Below, in pieces: positions 1 through 7,988 of a DNA stretch of 64,000 nt. Position numbers and translations under genes: made by a program. Position 1 is the stretch's first letter; every line of letters begins with the position of its first letter. Origin of the DNA: Planctomycetaceae bacterium (GTDB lineage: Bacteria > Planctomycetota > Planctomycetia > Pirellulales > Thermoguttaceae). The notes under the pieces are model-generated. The model was not told the DNA's origin. It ran no database searches and was given only the letters and a program-made list of their open reading frames with translations. The stretch lies in contig JAAYAY010000061.1 in assembly GCA_012719125.1 (NCBI GenBank), positions 62,001-126,000 of the forward strand. The letters run 5' to 3'.

Positions 1-2
1 TA

Positions 3-185
3 TCTCCGCGCCGGTTTGAAAAGGCGCTGGTCGACATGATTGACCGCGTTATTGACACCGACGCTTTCAATGCAGAGGTCACGGCCGAAGCCGAAGAGTC
101 GATGTTCCTTCGCGGCGTCCGCAATGTGGCGCTCGATGCCATGCGCGAAGCGATCGACGAATACGAGCAGGAGAACGACCTGTGA
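3..185 (+). CDS. Partial small acidic protein upstream of primase
   Basis: An open frame enters from before the window and ends in TGA at 183-185. The visible tail of about 60 residues is acidic and helical, with the segments FEKALVDMIDRVID and LDAMREAIDEYEQENDL. Its stop overlaps the GTG start of the primase gene by four bases (GTGA), which indicates translational coupling in one operon. I do not recognise a family. In such elements a small protein before the primase is often a DNA-binding or replication accessory protein, but nothing here proves that. Confidence 0.6.
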   Translation, partial: SPRRFEKALVDMIDRVIDTDAFNAEVTAEAEESMFLRGVRNVALDAMREAIDEYEQENDL

Positions 186-2665
186 GCCCACCGACAGCCT
201 CCACCCCGATCCCGAAGGGCGCACCGAATCCGGCGGCAGGGAACGGAACACCGCCTCCGTTCCTCGAATACCTCAATGCAGGCTTTTCCTTCGTCCCGAT
301 CCGTGCAGATGGAAGCAAGAAGGCAGCCTGTAGCTGGAAGCAGTTCACACAGCGGCGGCCGATGCAGAACCACGCAGAATTCTGGGCAACACGATACAAG
401 GGTGTTGCGATCGTCGGCGGTACTGTCAGCGGCAATCTGGAGACCATCGACATCGACGCGGCCGAACTCGTCGAACCGTTCGAGGCCTCGCTCGAAACTG
501 AGGCGACGGGACTGCTAGCAAAGCTCTGTCAAACGCAGACACCACGGCAGGACGCAGAGGGGCGACATGGCAGGCACTACACATACCGTTCTGCTGTACC
601 CGTTGCCGGCAATACAAAACTCGCTCTGTCCGAGCCAAGGCCGCAGTTCAACGCAGACGGTACACCGCTGATCGACAGGCGAACCGGCCAGCAAGTACTC
701 AAGCCTGAAACCCTAATCGAGACCCGGGGTGAAGGCGGGTACTTCCTCACTGTGGGGTGTTCGCCACAATGTCACACGACTGGCAATCTGTACCAGCATG
801 TCGGCGGCCCCTCGTTGACCGCCCTGTCTGTGCTCACTGAGGCAGAGCGGACCACTATCTGGCGCGTGGCAAAGTCGTTTAGCCGATACGCAGAATCGGG
901 CAAGACGAGCGCGAAGGCACCGAGCCATAACAGCAACGGCACCGGGAAGAAGCCGGGCGATGACTTCAACGAGCGGGCCACGTGGGAGGAAATACTGGAG
1001 CCAATCGGTTGGACGAAGGCACACAACTATGGAGGGCTTCAGTATTGGACGCGCCCGGGCAAGTCGTCTGGAATATCTGGAACGACCGGCATGCAATCGG
1101 CCGACGGCAACGAGTTGTTCGTCTGTTTCTCGCAAAACGCCCACCCCTTCAACGGAACCAACGAGCAAGGGCAACCGGGCAAATCGTACAACAAGTTCTC
1201 CGCGTATGCTCTGCTGAATCACGGTGGTGATTTCAAGGCGGCGGCGAAGGATCTGGGAAAGCAGGGATACGGCACACCAGCGAAGAAGACAAAAACCCGT
1301 CAAGCATGTGTCATGCGAGACGATCCTTCCTTGCCGAACACCACGGATCTTGGAAACGCAAAACGGTTTGCTGCGCAGCATGGCGATGATTGTCGATACT
1401 GCTATCCCTGGGGGAAGTGGCTCGTGTTCGATGGGACAAGGTGGCAGACCGACCAGGTCGGCGAAATTGAACGCAGGGCCAAGCAAACGGCGTTGTCAAT
1501 TTACGCCGAAGCTGCGATTGAACCAAATGACGGGGAACGAGAGAAGCTCATCGGCTGGGGCAAAAAAAGTGAATCGCTCCCTAGATTACAGGCGATGGTC
1601 TCGCTTGCACAGAGCGAAGACTGTATCTCCATCATGCCGGATGACCTCAACCAACATCCGTGGTTGTTCAACACCAAGCCGGGGACGATCGACCTCAAGA
1701 CGGGAAAACTGCAACCACACCGGAGGGAGGACTACCTGACACAGATATCTCCGGTGGACTTCGACCTGGGGGCGAAGAGAGACAGGTGGGAACGGTTCTT
1801 GGAGGAGATCTTCCTCGGCGATCGCGACCTGTGCAAGTTCCTGCAACGGCTGGCCGGCTACTGCTTAACCGGATCAACGCGAGACCACATTTTGCCGATC
1901 CTCTACGGCACCGGCTCAAACGGGAAGACAACCTACATCGAGACGACGCTCGCGTACATGGGACCGGATTACGGGCTCAAGGCCCCCGCTGACTTCCTGA
2001 TGGCGAAGCAGGCTGTTCATCCGACAGAGAAGACGGACCTATTCGGCCGACGATTCGTTGCGTGCGTCGAGACAGAAGATAACCGTCGACTGGCCGAGTC
2101 GTTCGTCAAGGAGATCACCGGCGGCGACAGGATCCGCGCACGTCGAATGCGTGAAGACTTTTGGGAGTTCAGCGCAACCCACAAGGTTTGGCTGGCCACG
2201 AATCATAAGCCAAGAGTCAGGGGCACCGACGAGGGCATCTGGCGTAGGAATTGTCTGATCCCATTCCGGGCTCATTTTGAGGGCGAGGCGAAAGACGATC
2301 GACTGCCGGAGATCCTGCTGGATGAACTACCTGGCATCCTGGCATGGGCCGTCGAGGGCTGTCTTGAGTGGCAGAGGGTAGGCCTGGATCGGCCGGGGGA
2401 GGTCCAGACGGCGACCAGTGAATACCGGCGCGGCGAAGACTCGATTGCCGGATTCATCGCCGAGGCCTGTTGTCTTGGTTCATCCGAATCCGTCCGGGCA
2501 ACCGACCTGCTTCACGCTTACCGCGATTGGGTGGGCGACAAGGGCATGAGTCAGAAGCGATTCGGCGACATCATGACCGAACGGGAGTTTGACCGGACCA
2601 CAATCAACGGGAAAGTCTGGTACATCGGAATCGGACTTCTTCCCGATTTCATTCACGAAATGTAA
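182..2665 (+). CDS. Prim-Pol / SF3 helicase replication protein (phage or plasmid D5-type primase)
   Basis: This 827-residue protein combines an N-terminal bifunctional primase/polymerase domain (about residues 30-230) with a D5-type superfamily 3 helicase. The N-terminus shows the usual GFSFVPIRADGSKKA opening and an acidic NLETIDIDA motif. The Walker A motif GTGSNGKTTY lies near residue 576, followed by VETEDNRRL and TGGDRIRARRM. A small C-terminal winged-helix-like region contains KGMSQKRFGDIM. Such proteins prime and unwind DNA at the origin of phages, satellites and integrative elements. The GTG start is chosen because it overlaps the preceding stop codon. A long hairpin just downstream (2712-2800) may be linked to its replication function. 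Confidence 0.9.
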   Translation: MSPPTASTPIPKGAPNPAAGNGTPPPFLEYLNAGFSFVPIRADGSKKAACSWKQFTQRRPMQNHAEFWATRYKGVAIVGGTVSGNLETIDIDAAELVEPFEASLETEATGLLAKLCQTQTPRQDAEGRHGRHYTYRSAVPVAGNTKLALSEPRPQFNADGTPLIDRRTGQQVLKPETLIETRGEGGYFLTVGCSPQCHTTGNLYQHVGGPSLTALSVLTEAERTTIWRVAKSFSRYAESGKTSAKAPSHNSNGTGKKPGDDFNERATWEEILEPIGWTKAHNYGGLQYWTRPGKSSGISGTTGMQSADGNELFVCFSQNAHPFNGTNEQGQPGKSYNKFSAYALLNHGGDFKAAAKDLGKQGYGTPAKKTKTRQACVMRDDPSLPNTTDLGNAKRFAAQHGDDCRYCYPWGKWLVFDGTRWQTDQVGEIERRAKQTALSIYAEAAIEPNDGEREKLIGWGKKSESLPRLQAMVSLAQSEDCISIMPDDLNQHPWLFNTKPGTIDLKTGKLQPHRREDYLTQISPVDFDLGAKRDRWERFLEEIFLGDRDLCKFLQRLAGYCLTGSTRDHILPILYGTGSNGKTTYIETTLAYMGPDYGLKAPADFLMAKQAVHPTEKTDLFGRRFVACVETEDNRRLAESFVKEITGGDRIRARRMREDFWEFSATHKVWLATNHKPRVRGTDEGIWRRNCLIPFRAHFEGEAKDDRLPEILLDELPGILAWAVEGCLEWQRVGLDRPGEVQTATSEYRRGEDSIAGFIAEACCLGSSESVRATDLLHAYRDWVGDKGMSQKRFGDIMTEREFDRTTINGKVWYIGIGLLPDFIHEM

Positions 2666-2711
2666 AGACAGGCAAAGTTGATGTTAAACAGGGTAATAAT
2701 CCAGGGTGTTA

Positions 2712-2800
2712 GTAGAGGATCGAGACCTTACTTCCGTATTACCTACCAAAAAACTAGTTCGCGAAGGCGCTTATACGGAAAAAAGGTCTCGATCCTCTAC
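2712..2800. other. Long nested inverted repeat, possible origin or structured RNA
   Basis: An 18-bp perfect inverted repeat (2712-2729 with 2783-2800) is followed inward, after a 2x2 internal mismatch, by a second 8-bp repeat (2732-2739 TTCCGTAT with 2773-2780 ATACGGAA). Together they form an almost continuous 28-bp stem with a 33-nt loop, and the loop contains the palindrome TTCGCGAA at 2758-2765. It lies in the 202-bp gap between the primase and the next gene. It could be a replication origin for the adjacent primase, a processed regulatory RNA, or both. The 3' arm contains a 12-base stretch complementary to the ribosome-binding region of the recombinase gene. Confidence 0.7.
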
Positions 2801-2867
2801 CATCCTCAAAGACGCGGGTGGGACGGCTTACCCCATCTTAGCTAACAACCGAAAAAGGCAATTCACC

Positions 2868-3197
2868 ATGTTCCCCCACGCACAGCCACGTCCCCATCCC
2901 CGACCGCGCCGCAAACGCTATCACATCCAGTCATGCCGTTGGTGTTGCTTGCGGTGCCGTGTCGGTTCGCAGGAACGGTTCAGACGGCGACTGCTGGCCG
3001 CTGGCGTTCCACCTCGCGAGTTTCAATGCTGGCGATGCACGGCGAGGTTGTCCCGCCATCCTGACTGGGCTGGCGTTCCGCTGATTCCCGTGGCCGATCG
3101 GGCTCGCCTACTGGCCGACACGATCCCGGGCGTGGTGGTGGCCAGCGATCTGGACGACACCCCACCCCCCGTCTGTGGGTCCTTGGTAGGCGAATGA
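2868..3197 (+). CDS. Small arginine-rich CxxC zinc-finger protein
   Basis: This protein of 109 residues is very basic at its start (PRPHPRPRRKRYH) and carries paired cysteines in CRWCCLRCRVG and again in FQCWRC, spaced like a zinc-binding ribbon. The ATG at 2868 is preferred because the longer frame would run through the large hairpin at 2712-2800, and a short AAGG lies upstream. It sits between the primase and a winged-helix-like gene. A nucleic-acid-binding regulator is plausible, but no family is recognised. Confidence 0.55.
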   Translation: MFPHAQPRPHPRPRRKRYHIQSCRWCCLRCRVGSQERFRRRLLAAGVPPREFQCWRCTARLSRHPDWAGVPLIPVADRARLLADTIPGVVVASDLDDTPPPVCGSLVGE

Positions 3198-3263
3198 TGC
3201 CGAAATTTCCCACTCTAGTCCGACCGGCACAGTCAGACACTTTTTGTGACACGAAAGAAAAAA

Positions 3264-4076
3264 ATGAGCAGCAAATTGAGCCGTGAGCGACTCCTCCTAG
3301 CGCAACTCTTAGCCGAGACGGACGCGATTTTTTACCCAATGCGTGGCCCGTTTGTACAGCGACTGGCGAAGGTCCGTTTTGAGCGGCAGAAGGCATTCCG
3401 AACCGTTGGCTTGACCTTGGCTGGCAGCGGATCCGCAACCGCGAGAAAACAGCATGAGCGATGTTTGACAGACCTGGAAGCGGCCGGCCTGGTCGAATTC
3501 GGGCTGGATGGATCAGGCCGACGGGAGGGCGTCCGGCTATCACCCCTCGGGGATGCCTGCACCCGTCGACTGATCGGCGGCACCCCGCTGGCCGAAGCGT
3601 GGCCGATATTCGCGTCGATGTGCGATCTTTGCCGACGGGCGACACGCGCGGCACTTCCGGAGCACCTCTTCTGCAACATTTGGGACTGGAAAGGCGGCCG
3701 CGAGCAGAATTTGCAGTTGTCGCGGTTGCAACAGGATTTACTTGCGTTCTTCGCGGTCGCGTACGTGGACGCACACGGAGACTTCGACGGCAAGCTTTGG
3801 TACGGCGTGACGGAGGCCGGACGCGAGGCGTTAGCGGCCGGGTGCCCGGAGGGTCCACCAGCCTCGATTGAGTATTCCGAGTCGTTGGCGGTGGCATACG
3901 ACGCGTTCCTGGACCAAGCCGAGGCGGAACTGCGAAACGCCACCCCTAAATTGGCAAGCCACGTCGTCGTTCCAGTTCCGATGGGTGTGGGATGGGGCGG
4001 ATGTTACACAGACTGGTTTCTGCCCGGACAGGCCCCTCCGGGTAGCGTTAGCCTTGTCGCGGAAGAAAAACAATGA
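3264..4076 (+). CDS. Hypothetical winged-helix-like protein
   Basis: The protein is about 270 residues long. Residues 70-105 resemble a winged helix: a helix ending RCLTDLEAAGLVEF, a turn GLDGSGRREG and a strand VRLSPLGDACTRR. A second similar arrangement, LWYGVTEAGREALAAG, appears near residue 190. I do not recognise a named family. An upstream GTG at 3246 in the same frame is an alternative start; ATG at 3264 is chosen because it follows an A-rich stretch. The stop overlaps the next gene by ATGA, so translation is coupled. A DNA-binding regulatory role is inferred only from the winged-helix look. Confidence 0.6.
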   Translation: MSSKLSRERLLLAQLLAETDAIFYPMRGPFVQRLAKVRFERQKAFRTVGLTLAGSGSATARKQHERCLTDLEAAGLVEFGLDGSGRREGVRLSPLGDACTRRLIGGTPLAEAWPIFASMCDLCRRATRAALPEHLFCNIWDWKGGREQNLQLSRLQQDLLAFFAVAYVDAHGDFDGKLWYGVTEAGREALAAGCPEGPPASIEYSESLAVAYDAFLDQAEAELRNATPKLASHVVVPVPMGVGWGGCYTDWFLPGQAPPGSVSLVAEEKQ

Positions 4077-4381
4077 AGCGATTACCTCCCAGGCATCTCG
4101 ACGCGGCCGCACGGCGAAAGTGGCAGGAGTTGTTGCCGACGCTGGCGGACGGCACGCCTGGTACCCTGGATGCACTCACCCTGTTTTGTGATGCGTGGTC
4201 ACGATGGCTTTTGGCTGAGGATGATGCGGCCCGATTGCGTTGGTCGCGAGCATGCCGGCAATGGCTGGCAGAACTGAAGCTGACGCCGAAAAGCAAAACA
4301 CGGCGGTCGGCGGAAAGCGAACCGTCAACCGATCCGGTTCTACGACTGATGCGAAAGGCCCACGATGATGAAATTGCTTGA
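4073..4381 (+). CDS. P27-like phage terminase small subunit
   Basis: This 102-residue protein has the pattern of P27-family small terminases: a start with LDAAARRKWQELLPTLADG, a central helix LDALTLFCDAWSRWLLAED and an end with WLAELKLTPKSKTR. In phages TerS recognises the packaging site and recruits the large terminase. Here it is in an element with no visible TerL, while a complete TerL lies in the phage module next door. Satellite elements use their own TerS to redirect a helper packaging motor; applying that here is inference. It overlaps the preceding gene by four bases and the following one by 17 bases. Confidence 0.65.
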   Translation: MKRLPPRHLDAAARRKWQELLPTLADGTPGTLDALTLFCDAWSRWLLAEDDAARLRWSRACRQWLAELKLTPKSKTRRSAESEPSTDPVLRLMRKAHDDEIA

Positions 4382-4871
4382 GGCCCTCGAAACACTCGCA
4401 CGGCAGGTTGTTCCCGACATCGGCAACACGCCGTTGTACCTCGTCGCAGCGAGCGAGCCGGGCCTGCCCGTAGAATACCGCTGTTACGGCTGCCGTGCGT
4501 TTACCTCGACCTGGCTTGATGTAGGGCTTTCCGCTTGGCTCAAGGACCAGGGCCGATGGCAGGGCAGGGGTCCGGCGATTGTCGTAAACGCCGCCGCACT
4601 TCGCACCGAGGCGGCGACGGATGCCGACGGGGACGAGGACTTCGCCGACATGCTGTTTCGCGACCGTCTGACGGCGGTTCTGGTTCACGAGTTGGGGCAT
4701 GTTGTGGAAGCCCCATTTGACCTGACCGCCCTCGAAAATTTCGACCAGGCGACAACGGAGGCAACGGCGGTTGTCCACGAGTGGGTCACCACCGATCCAC
4801 CCACCCGACAAGCCCCGTGGCACGGTCATGGAGCGGACTGGTTGCGACTCGTCATCCACACTCAACATTGA
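4365..4871 (+). CDS. HELGH metalloprotease-like protein
   Basis: The 168-residue protein contains the zinc-binding motif HELGHVVE (HExxH) near residue 107. A later WHGHGADWLRL segment resembles the third-ligand region of SprT-like proteases. A cysteine pair, CYGC, lies near residue 40. Zinc-dependent hydrolysis is therefore likely, with an unknown substrate. A second ATG directly follows the first (4368). Its TGA stop is followed in the same frame by a further open stretch to 5171, so a nonsense mutation or readthrough is possible. Confidence 0.6.
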   Translation: MMKLLEALETLARQVVPDIGNTPLYLVAASEPGLPVEYRCYGCRAFTSTWLDVGLSAWLKDQGRWQGRGPAIVVNAAALRTEAATDADGDEDFADMLFRDRLTAVLVHELGHVVEAPFDLTALENFDQATTEATAVVHEWVTTDPPTRQAPWHGHGADWLRLVIHTQH

Positions 4872-4880
4872 GTCGAGCGG

Positions 4881-5171
4881 TTGCTTGACAAGCGGTCGCC
4901 GACGGCGTGGGTCTGCGAGTCCCGCCACTACGGGCTATTTTCGCTCAACGGTTATCGGTTCGCACTCACCGATGAGATCGAGCAACTTGCGGCAGAAGAT
5001 TTCGAGACGATCCGAAACACGGCACCGCCGACGGAGTTTATCGAGTTGTGGCGGCGAGACATTGAAAAATGGTTTGAGAGTTTACCCGAGCCGAACGAGG
5101 CGGAGACAAAACAGTTTGTCGACGCAATGCGGCTTTTTACCCCAGTTGAAAGGAAAGTACCGTGTCCGTAA
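4881..5171 (+). CDS. Hypothetical small protein, in frame after the HELGH gene
   Basis: This open frame encodes about 96 residues beginning at TTG 4881, nine bases after the stop of the metalloprotease-like gene and in the same reading frame. The sequence is rich in aromatic and acidic residues (WVCESRHYGLFSLNGYRF, IELWRRDIEKWFESL) and looks like real protein. No family is recognised. It may be a separate gene with a weak start, or the detached C-terminus of the preceding protein. Its end overlaps the next GTG start. Confidence 0.45.
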   Translation: MLDKRSPTAWVCESRHYGLFSLNGYRFALTDEIEQLAAEDFETIRNTAPPTEFIELWRRDIEKWFESLPEPNEAETKQFVDAMRLFTPVERKVPCP

Positions 5172-5593
5172 AATTTTACCACGATTTTGTCGAGTGGCGG
5201 CGTACCCGACCGGAGTACGCCTCGTTGACCGACGCGATCAAAAACGGCGTGAAGTTTGGCACCGCTGAGTTAGAAGGCCTGGCGGACGAAGCGGGATTGA
5301 CCCGGAACGAACTGATCGAGTTGATTAGTCTGCATCAACGTGCCAGCGCCGAGAACGCACAGCGAGAGGCGAAGCGGTCCGCGGCCGTCGAAAAGGAATT
5401 GACCAAGCTGGTCGCGGACATCGAGGCCCTCGACAAAAAAATCGAGTTGGAACCTATCCCGTTCCAACGAGATCGCCTCCAGAGTGAGTTGATTACCCTA
5501 GTGGACCGGCTGCCAGCTCTGAAGGCCGAAGCGGCGGCCTGTCGGCTTTCGCGATCCCTCGTCGAGGTCGGCAAACAGTCCGGCGTGGCGTAG
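5162..5593 (+). CDS. Hypothetical coiled-coil protein
   Basis: This 143-residue protein starts with GTG inside the end of the preceding frame. The N-terminal half has helices with an HTH-like look (ELEGLADEAGLTRNELIELISL). From residue 60 to about 125 it forms a heptad-rich coiled coil (VEKELTKLVADIEALDKKIE). It closes the left operon of the element; two GC-rich hairpins follow. No function is recognised; a scaffold or small DNA-associated role is possible. Confidence 0.55.
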   Translation: MSVKFYHDFVEWRRTRPEYASLTDAIKNGVKFGTAELEGLADEAGLTRNELIELISLHQRASAENAQREAKRSAAVEKELTKLVADIEALDKKIELEPIPFQRDRLQSELITLVDRLPALKAEAAACRLSRSLVEVGKQSGVA

Positions 5594-5606
5594 TTTCTCG
5601 AAACAA

Positions 5607-5668
5607 GGCCCGCGGTCACTTCTCCCCGCGGGCCGGCCGGGTCGAGCCGCCGAGGGTCACGGCGGCTC
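5607..5668 (+). terminator. Tandem GC-rich hairpins after the element operon
   Basis: Two hairpins follow the stop at 5593. The first pairs 5607-5615 (GGCCCGCGG) with 5626-5634, and the second pairs 5644-5651 (GAGCCGCC) with 5661-5668. Neither is followed by a clear T-run, so they may be weak terminators or transcript-stabilising structures that separate the left operon from the recombinase unit. Confidence 0.4.
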
Positions 5669-5847
5669 CCCGGTGGATTTACATCGGCGGGATGTTCTCG
5701 CCGGGGCGGTTGCCGTTTTTCGTTGTGGCGGCGGCCGCTGTTTTTCACCGAGATCGGCCGACGGGGTTTTTCGGAGTACATGTGCTTCGGCGACCGTTCC
5801 CAACCGTCGGCCGACTTTTGAAACCTTTTCAGCGGATCGAGATCGTC

Positions 5848-5876
5848 TTGACTGAAAACCGGGAAATCCCGATAAT
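5848..5876 (+). promoter_or_regulatory. Sigma70-type promoter of the recombinase leader
   Basis: TTGACT at 5848-5853 and GATAAT at 5871-5876 are separated by exactly 17 bases. Transcription would begin near 5883, giving a leader of about 200 nt before the recombinase start at 6101. That leader contains a strong hairpin with a T-run. Confidence 0.6.
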
Positions 5877-5882
5877 ACCTAC

Positions 5883-6083
5883 GGTGGCTGGTATGGCACC
5901 GGCTACCGCGGGCTGAAAACCCAAAATCGCAATTCTTCCAGCCATGTGCCAATTACACAGAAACGACGCCCAGTCATTCGTGCGCGGTATCCGAAGCTGC
6001 GATCCTTCAGAGGAAGGGGAGCAACGGTCCGTCGGCGGCCCTTGCGAGCCGTTTTTCAGCGAGTGACTGGGCGTCGTTTTTTT
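5883..6083 (+). ncRNA. Structured leader RNA ending in a terminator, before the recombinase
   Basis: Bases 5961-5980 pair with 6060-6079 over 20 positions with one mismatch, and the distal arm runs straight into a T7 tract near 6077-6083. The enclosed 79 bases contain smaller potential hairpins. With a good promoter upstream, this looks like a transcript that usually stops just before the recombinase gene, either as attenuation or as a stand-alone RNA. The rest of the 5669-6083 stretch holds no convincing gene; short frames there lack coding features. Confidence 0.5.
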
Positions 6084-6100
6084 GCGCGAGGATCGAGACA

Positions 6101-7765
6101 ATGATACGGAAGACAGTAACCCCCGCGGTGGCATACATTCGCATGAGCAGCGCACCGCAGGAAGCAAGCCCTGCCCAACAACGGGAGGCTGTCGCCAAGC
6201 TGGCGAAAGATCGAGGGTACAAGCTCATTCGTGAATACTTCGACGGTGCAGTCAGCGGAAACAAGACTGCCAAGCGAAAAGACTTTCTGCGAATGATTGC
6301 CGACGTCGAAGAGAAAGGCGACTTCTGCGCCATACTCTGTTGGGATCAAGACCGGTTCGGCCGGTTCGATTCGATCGAAGCCGGGCGCTGGATTCATCCC
6401 CTGCGCGAGGCCGGAGTCTGGCTGGTAACGGTCGAAGACAAGGAAGTGGATTGGAACGACTTCGCAAGCCGAATCACCTATTCGGTCAAGCAGGAAGGCA
6501 AACACCAATTCCTGATGGACCTGTCGAAGAACGTCCTGCGCGGCAAGATCGCATCGGCGAAGAAGGGGCAGGGAGCGAATATCAGCCCCTATGGTTTCGA
6601 TCGGGTCTATTACGACGAATCCGGGGCGATGGTCAAGCGACTGCGATACGGCGAGCGGTTCACGAAACCGAAGGGGTGGCAAAAGAGGTTCGTGATTGCC
6701 GAAGATGGATCGGCTGAGATTGTTCGTCGCATCTTCAAACGGTTTGCCGATTCCGATGCAGGGTACGCCACGATTGCGGCCGAATTGAACGCGGAAGGTA
6801 TCACGTCGCCTAACGGCGGTGTGTGGTGCGTCCAGACAATCCAGCAGATGCTCAAGAGGCGAACGTACACGGGTGCTAACGTCTTCGGCGGACGACCGGA
6901 AGGCGAGTACCACTACACGGACGGCAACGGCGAGATTGCCAAGGGGAAGGCGAGACAGAAGAACGGTTCGCCGATTGTGGTCGAAGGTGTTCACGAGCAG
7001 CTTATTCCCATCGAGTTGTTTGATCGCGTCCAACGGAAGATCGCAGGACGAGCACATTCCACCAACCGCCCCCGAACGAGCGACTACGTTCTGACGGGTG
7101 TTCTTCGCTGTGGGCATTGTGGTGGTACTCTGGCGGGTAAGGGCTACCCCAAGAACCCAGAGATCCCCAAGTATTACACTTGCACCAACGGGCAAACCAA
7201 ACCGGGAACGTGTTGCCGATACCAGATCCCACAACGTGAGATCGAGCGGTACATTCTGGGCGTGATCGAAAAGCGTATCCTCGCACCGAGGGCGATTGCC
7301 AAAGTCAAGCAAGCGGTTCTCCGTCGGGCCCGATCCAAAAAGGTCGTTCAGAACGAAACAAAGTCCCTGCGAACCAAGATCGAGGCACTCGACCGGAAGA
7401 TTTCCAAGGGGTCGGAGAACCTCTTGCTTGCATCTCCCGAGCACATTGACGATCTGTCCCGTATGCTGGGCGGTTGGAAATCCGAACGGGAACAACTCCA
7501 GATGGCCCTAGAACGGGCTGCCACGAATCCCGACGGGATGACCCCCGAGAAACTCGCCGAGCAAGCAGGGGCCGAACTGAGGCGTCTGGCGGGCTATCTG
7601 AAGAGTCACGATCCAATGAAGCTTCGAGGCGTGGTAAAGGCTATGGTCGAAGAGGTTCGCTTGTGGTGGGAGCCCTACGGGAAGAATCAGAAGCGATTTG
7701 TCCAAGGGGAGATACGCTTCCGCAACAATTTGGAGGTTCTGTCAACAGTCTCTCGTGGCCGTTGA
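6101..7765 (+). CDS. Large serine recombinase (integrase)
   Basis: This 554-residue protein has the three expected parts of a large serine integrase. The resolvase domain starts with AYIRMSSAPQ, with Ser16 the likely nucleophile. A recombinase domain follows at about residues 150-280 (ANISPYGFDRVYYDESG). A zinc ribbon near residues 335-370 (LRCGHCGGTL, then CTNGQ and CC) is followed by a long coiled coil. It would integrate and excise the element at att sites. The final residues (about STVSRGR) are encoded by sequence that belongs to the interrupted portal gene, so the free form of the element must encode a different C-terminal tail. A GAGG ribosome-binding site precedes the ATG. Confidence 0.93.
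   Translation: MIRKTVTPAVAYIRMSSAPQEASPAQQREAVAKLAKDRGYKLIREYFDGAVSGNKTAKRKDFLRMIADVEEKGDFCAILCWDQDRFGRFDSIEAGRWIHPLREAGVWLVTVEDKEVDWNDFASRITYSVKQEGKHQFLMDLSKNVLRGKIASAKKGQGANISPYGFDRVYYDESGAMVKRLRYGERFTKPKGWQKRFVIAEDGSAEIVRRIFKRFADSDAGYATIAAELNAEGITSPNGGVWCVQTIQQMLKRRTYTGANVFGGRPEGEYHYTDGNGEIAKGKARQKNGSPIVVEGVHEQLIPIELFDRVQRKIAGRAHSTNRPRTSDYVLTGVLRCGHCGGTLAGKGYPKNPEIPKYYTCTNGQTKPGTCCRYQIPQREIERYILGVIEKRILAPRAIAKVKQAVLRRARSKKVVQNETKSLRTKIEALDRKISKGSENLLLASPEHIDDLSRMLGGWKSEREQLQMALERAATNPDGMTPEKLAEQAGAELRRLAGYLKSHDPMKLRGVVKAMVEEVRLWWEPYGKNQKRFVQGEIRFRNNLEVLSTVSRGR
7745..7752. other. Probable attachment junction (attR) of the element
   Basis: On the minus strand, the portal frame runs through AINGHE and then leaves the family pattern; on the plus strand, the recombinase frame reaches its last codons. 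The crossover therefore lies within a few bases of 7745-7752. The exact core cannot be defined without the left end, which is outside the window. Confidence 0.5.
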
Positions 7766-7988
7766 TCGCAAACTCGTTCGACACCGCCAGCATGCGGCAC
7801 TCGCTGCGGATGTCGGCCAGTTGCTGCTGGTTGCGGAAGGGAACGGCGGCGGCCGAAATGCCGGCGCCGCCCACGGCGTTCCAGCGAGTGCCGTCGGCGT
7901 CGTAGTACGGTTCGGCCGGATCGACAAAGTCGTTCCAGAGTTCGTCAAAGGCTTCAAGGAGGCGGCGGTGGAGGGTGGAAGTGGACAT
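7750..7988 (-). pseudogene. 5' fragment of phage portal protein, cut by the element
   Basis: From ATG 7988 the minus strand encodes 79 residues that look like the start of a phage portal protein. They contain the segments LLEAFDELWNDFVDPAEPYY and QQLADIRSECRMLAVSNEFA followed by INGHE. The gene lies directly downstream of the large terminase, as portal genes do. After INGHE the frame enters the recombinase gene and loses similarity. Portal proteins are normally 400-550 residues, so about 80 percent is displaced, presumably beyond the left edge of the window. The upstream leader 7989-8188 contains only low-complexity repeats. Confidence 0.65.

Larger units (their letters stand above)
1..7750. 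mobile_element. Right part of an integrative element inserted in a phage portal gene; satellite-like
   Basis: The genes at 3-7765 all run on the plus strand and end with a large serine recombinase whose last codons continue into the opposite-strand portal gene of the neighbouring phage module. The portal reading frame is intact from 7988 down to about 7752 and then turns into recombinase sequence, so the junction lies near 7745-7752. The element carries a primase-helicase, a small terminase and an integrase but no large terminase or capsid gene in view. This gene set is typical of phage satellites (PICI or P4 type). Its left end lies outside the window, so its size and the missing portal half cannot be seen. 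Confidence 0.65.

Noticed and set aside
5335-5952. Minus-strand frame of 205 codons in the gap before the recombinase
   Set aside because: It overlaps the end of the coiled-coil gene, GC-rich hairpins and the recombinase promoter, and its translation looks like low-complexity Arg/Pro sequence.
5883-6083. Retron msr/msd or group II intron reading of the structured leader
   Set aside because: No reverse transcriptase gene is present nearby; the hairpin with a T-run is more simply an attenuator or small RNA.
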